From Hevea brasiliensis (taxonomy: Eukaryota > Streptophyta > Magnoliopsida > Malpighiales > Euphorbiaceae), in NCBI RefSeq assembly GCF_030052815.1, contig NC_079493.1, forward strand, positions 125,374,394 through 125,438,393: 64,000 nt of DNA. Reading direction: 5' to 3'. A program made the position numbers and the translations under genes. Shown here in pieces: positions 61,901-64,000 of the stretch. The notes beneath the pieces were generated by a model. That model was given only the letters and a program-made list of their open reading frames with translations. It ran no database searches and was not told the origin of the DNA. Within the stretch, counting starts at the first letter, position 1. Each line of letters starts with the position of its first letter.

Positions 61901-62790
61901 CTTCTTCATCTTTTTTCTACAGCTTCTTCCTCTTAATATTCATCTTCAAAATCAATATCTTCATCATTTCCCTCACCTTTAAGAACTAAAGGAGTATTAG
62001 CTTTTTTTTTTTGAAAAAAATAATGAGTGGTAGTGTTGATAATGAAAATATGAGAGGTTTGTAATCCTGAGTATGTTAGTTTGATGAGATTTTGGTGACT
62101 AGTTATCATTAATGATACTAATTTTGAAAACTTCTAGATCAACAAATTTCGAGTTTGGTGGTAGTGCTTTTTTTCAATGGAAGTACTCGCCGAATGTAGA
62201 AATAAAAAAGGCGTGTCTTTCTAGCCTTGTGCCTGGAACAAGGCGAATGCCTAGGCGCATTAGGCGAGGGCCTGGTGAATGTTGCCTGCCTTTTTCCTGT
62301 AGAGGCACTAGGACTGAAGCCTGGTGAGCCTGGAGCCTTAGGCGTGCCTTTAATAACTATGGCTGCCAGTATCTGATTCAAGTTTTTGCTGCACACTCGT
62401 AATCCGCACTTGTTTTTGAATACAATGCTTCAACTTAAGTTTGAATGTTCTGCAGGTTGCAATGTAAAATCAGAACTGACTGATCAAGCTTGGAGTCCAG
62501 AAAGAGAGAAAGAAACCACTAATCGGTTGGACATCACTCGCCCAGATGCTTTACTTGCTTCTGATTGGCTTGAACAGGGTTCTGGTTATATTAAGGACCA
62601 AGTCATTATTACCGATAACATAGTGACCCTGCTTGGTGATGATCTGAGCAGCGATTATAAGCAAATGTCTGCTGGAGCTTCCACGTCAAATCAAGGATGG
62701 GGGCTTTGTTCTTGTGCATGGAATAACATGCCTGCTGTCTGTCAAATGTCTGAACTCCCTTCAGAAAACTGCTATCTATCAAATTTATGA
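58907..62790 (+). CDS. GAMYB: GAMYB-type R2R3-MYB transcription factor
   Basis: Exons 58907-59269, 60343-61345 and 62456-62790; 1701 nt, 566 aa, GT-AG and in frame. The R2 repeat (about 38-88) has W43, W63 and W83 with [20 protein letters not shown]. The R3 repeat (about 91-139) has F96, W115 and W134 with [20 protein letters not shown]. The variant LRWANHL and the long C-terminus (LYPPEVSLQALQES, SGLLDALLHEAKTL, ASDWLEQGS) mark the GAMYB / MYB33-MYB65 clade. A miR159 target site lies in exon 2. Family knowledge: nuclear activator downstream of gibberellin and DELLA proteins, needed for tapetum and anther development and aleurone responses, and silenced by miR159 in vegetative tissue. The introns are standard for the clade; the last one carries a MITE. 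The identification is strong. Confidence 0.94.
59964..60006 (+). repeat. C-rich tract in MYB intron 1
   Basis: Runs of C separated by single A or T, ending in an uninterrupted C run and GGGG. The complementary strand has G-quadruplex potential. Confidence 0.75.
60941..60961 (+). promoter_or_regulatory. miR159 target site in the MYB coding region
   Basis: The 21-nt stretch TGGAGCTCCCTTCACTCCAA plus T matches the known GAMYB target of miR159 (complementary to the miRNA core GAAGGGAGCUC), with the few end mismatches usual for this family. It encodes the conserved peptide MELPSLQY (residues 321-328). Confidence 0.93.
61637..62361. mobile_element. hAT-like MITE in the last MYB intron
   Basis: 725 bp with inverted ends CATAGTTATTAAAAGC (left) and, reverse-complemented from the right, CATAGTTATTAAAGGCACGCC. 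It is flanked by a perfect 8-bp duplication GCTGCCAG (61629-61636, 62362-62369). The ends are rich in GGCGCA/GCCTAGGCG, the middle is AT-rich, and there is no transposase. TIR and end composition resemble the 38641-39975 element, so the two probably belong to one family group. Intron 2 would be only about 385 bp without it. Confidence 0.83.
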
Positions 62791-64000
62791 ACTTTTGATA
62801 CTTTTGTTGCTTCATTTGTATTGATCATATCTTCAATTTGGGTAGTCAGGTCTGTGCCTGGTACCTGCTTGACCAAGAAAAGGTCATTTAAGGCAAAACT
62901 TGTGGTACAATATGTCTGATTCAAGGTTTTTATTTGTGGCTTTTGGTTTCTTCCTTTGTGATAGAGGGCAATGCATGTATGCCAACACGGAACTTAATGA
63001 GGTATACAAATGCATCGTGGACTTTTTTAAATTTGTAGAACAACAATGCACTTCAACTCATGATTTTTGGTCATTTGATGTATTGAATTGTTTTGGATGG
63101 TATCTTAGATTTTGCAGTAATTCACTGTTCTTGGGCGTGTATTGTCTTTCGGTTGATATGCTTAATTTTCCTATAATTCTTTGTTCTTGGGCAGTTGTGG
63201 GAAAGAGCCTTTTAAGACGACATAATGTTTTTTGTTACAAATGGGGGACTGAACCCCAGGACTAGCCAATGCACCGATAGGATGCGTTACACCACAAATA
63301 TCATGAATCAATCAGCATATTAGGAGGATAATTGACTCTGAGTAATACTTGAACTCGAGATCTCAATTTTAAAAATGACTTAAGTATCGTTGAATTAAAG
63401 TTCATTTTCAAATTTACATTTTTAACTGGACTTGTTTATTTTGTGTTGCATGGTGCAGTGGAGTGCTCACTACTCCTCTTTACATATGGCTGCCTCTTTT
63501 GAGTTTCCGATGAATATGTTATATTATGTAAATTTATCTTTCTTTTTTATTAGCTTACGTCTTTAAACAGGTGTATTGTATTTTGTAACTTTTGGTATTT
63601 TTGTCTGCTTATAATCACATACAAGTATATTTGATTTTGTATCATGTGCACAAGCTTCCCAATGCGCATGTTGGGGATGAAGCTGTAATGAAGCACCTCC
63701 GTTGCCCTGTTTGGTGATTTGATCTCCATTGAAAAATTCTTAATGGGGCAATGAATTATTGAAGCTAGTTTTTACGAAGCATAATTATAGAGCTTAAAAC
63801 TTTAGCTACCATGAAATATTCCAAAGTCTAGGAATAAGAACAAGATAATTAACCTGCGTTAATCATCATATGAAGTTAAGGGGGCATCATATCTAAATGA
63901 CAATCTCGCCATGAAGCACTGCACCTTATCCTGTGAATTTCCATCCACCTTTGGCCTTCTAGTCCACTGCCTGAAGTTGATCATTCATGAATCCTGGATG
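62791..64000. other. MYB 3' UTR and downstream flank
   Basis: The first several hundred bases are probably the MYB 3' UTR. At about 63235-63400 a segment with GGGGGACTGAACCCC and AACTCGAGATCTC words looks like a degenerate tRNA-related repeat in the minus orientation. No further gene is recognised before the window ends. Confidence 0.45.

Noticed and set aside
63235..63415. Possible SINE on the minus strand (B-box-like GAGTTCAAGT word, GGGGTTCAGTCCCC near the end)
   Set aside because: No clear A box at the right spacing and no target duplication found; mentioned only within the 3' flank entry.

Overview
The window is nuclear DNA of a flowering plant, almost certainly a core eudicot. It has AT-rich intergenic DNA, many short GT-AG introns, R2R3-MYB, SUVH and subtilase gene families, and copia, hAT-like, MITE and SINE-type repeats. 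A rosid such as a member of the Malpighiales seems plausible to me, but that is only an impression. There are no operons, phage, plasmid or CRISPR features.

Layout: (1) 1-6030: an intronless minus-strand SUVH1/SUVH3-type SRA-SET histone methyltransferase gene (CDS 3612-5621) with its leader and a MITE-bearing downstream flank. (2) 7370-18161: two complete 11-exon subtilisin-like protease genes in tandem on the minus strand (760 and 772 aa). Their intron positions match and several exon lengths are identical, so they are a local duplication. (3) 20141-23158: a seven-exon minus-strand gene for a 380-aa RING plus TPR-like protein of the NCA1 (NO CATALASE ACTIVITY 1) type. (4) 25640-48500: a 27-exon minus-strand gene for a 1052-aa exportin-7 / RanBP16-like nuclear transport receptor. 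Its introns hold two copies of one copia family, a hAT-like element with a perfect 8-bp target duplication and a second hAT-like element. (5) 49000-56700: a gene-poor AT-rich stretch. (6) 56740-62790: a plus-strand GAMYB-type R2R3-MYB gene (566 aa) with probable leader introns, an upstream ORF overlapping the start codon, an embedded miR159 target site and a MITE of the hAT-like family in its last intron.

I reassembled each multi-exon CDS by hand from GT-AG junctions. In every case the exon lengths sum to a multiple of three and the frame stays open, which is the main support for the coordinates. The genes act in unrelated processes: chromatin, secreted proteolysis, catalase folding, nuclear transport and gibberellin/anther transcription. 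I see no sign that they form a functional cluster. I found no clearly new biological system. The most notable signals are the transposon-loaded exportin introns, a SINE inserted a few bases from a splice donor, and the ATGA-overlapping upstream ORF of the MYB gene.
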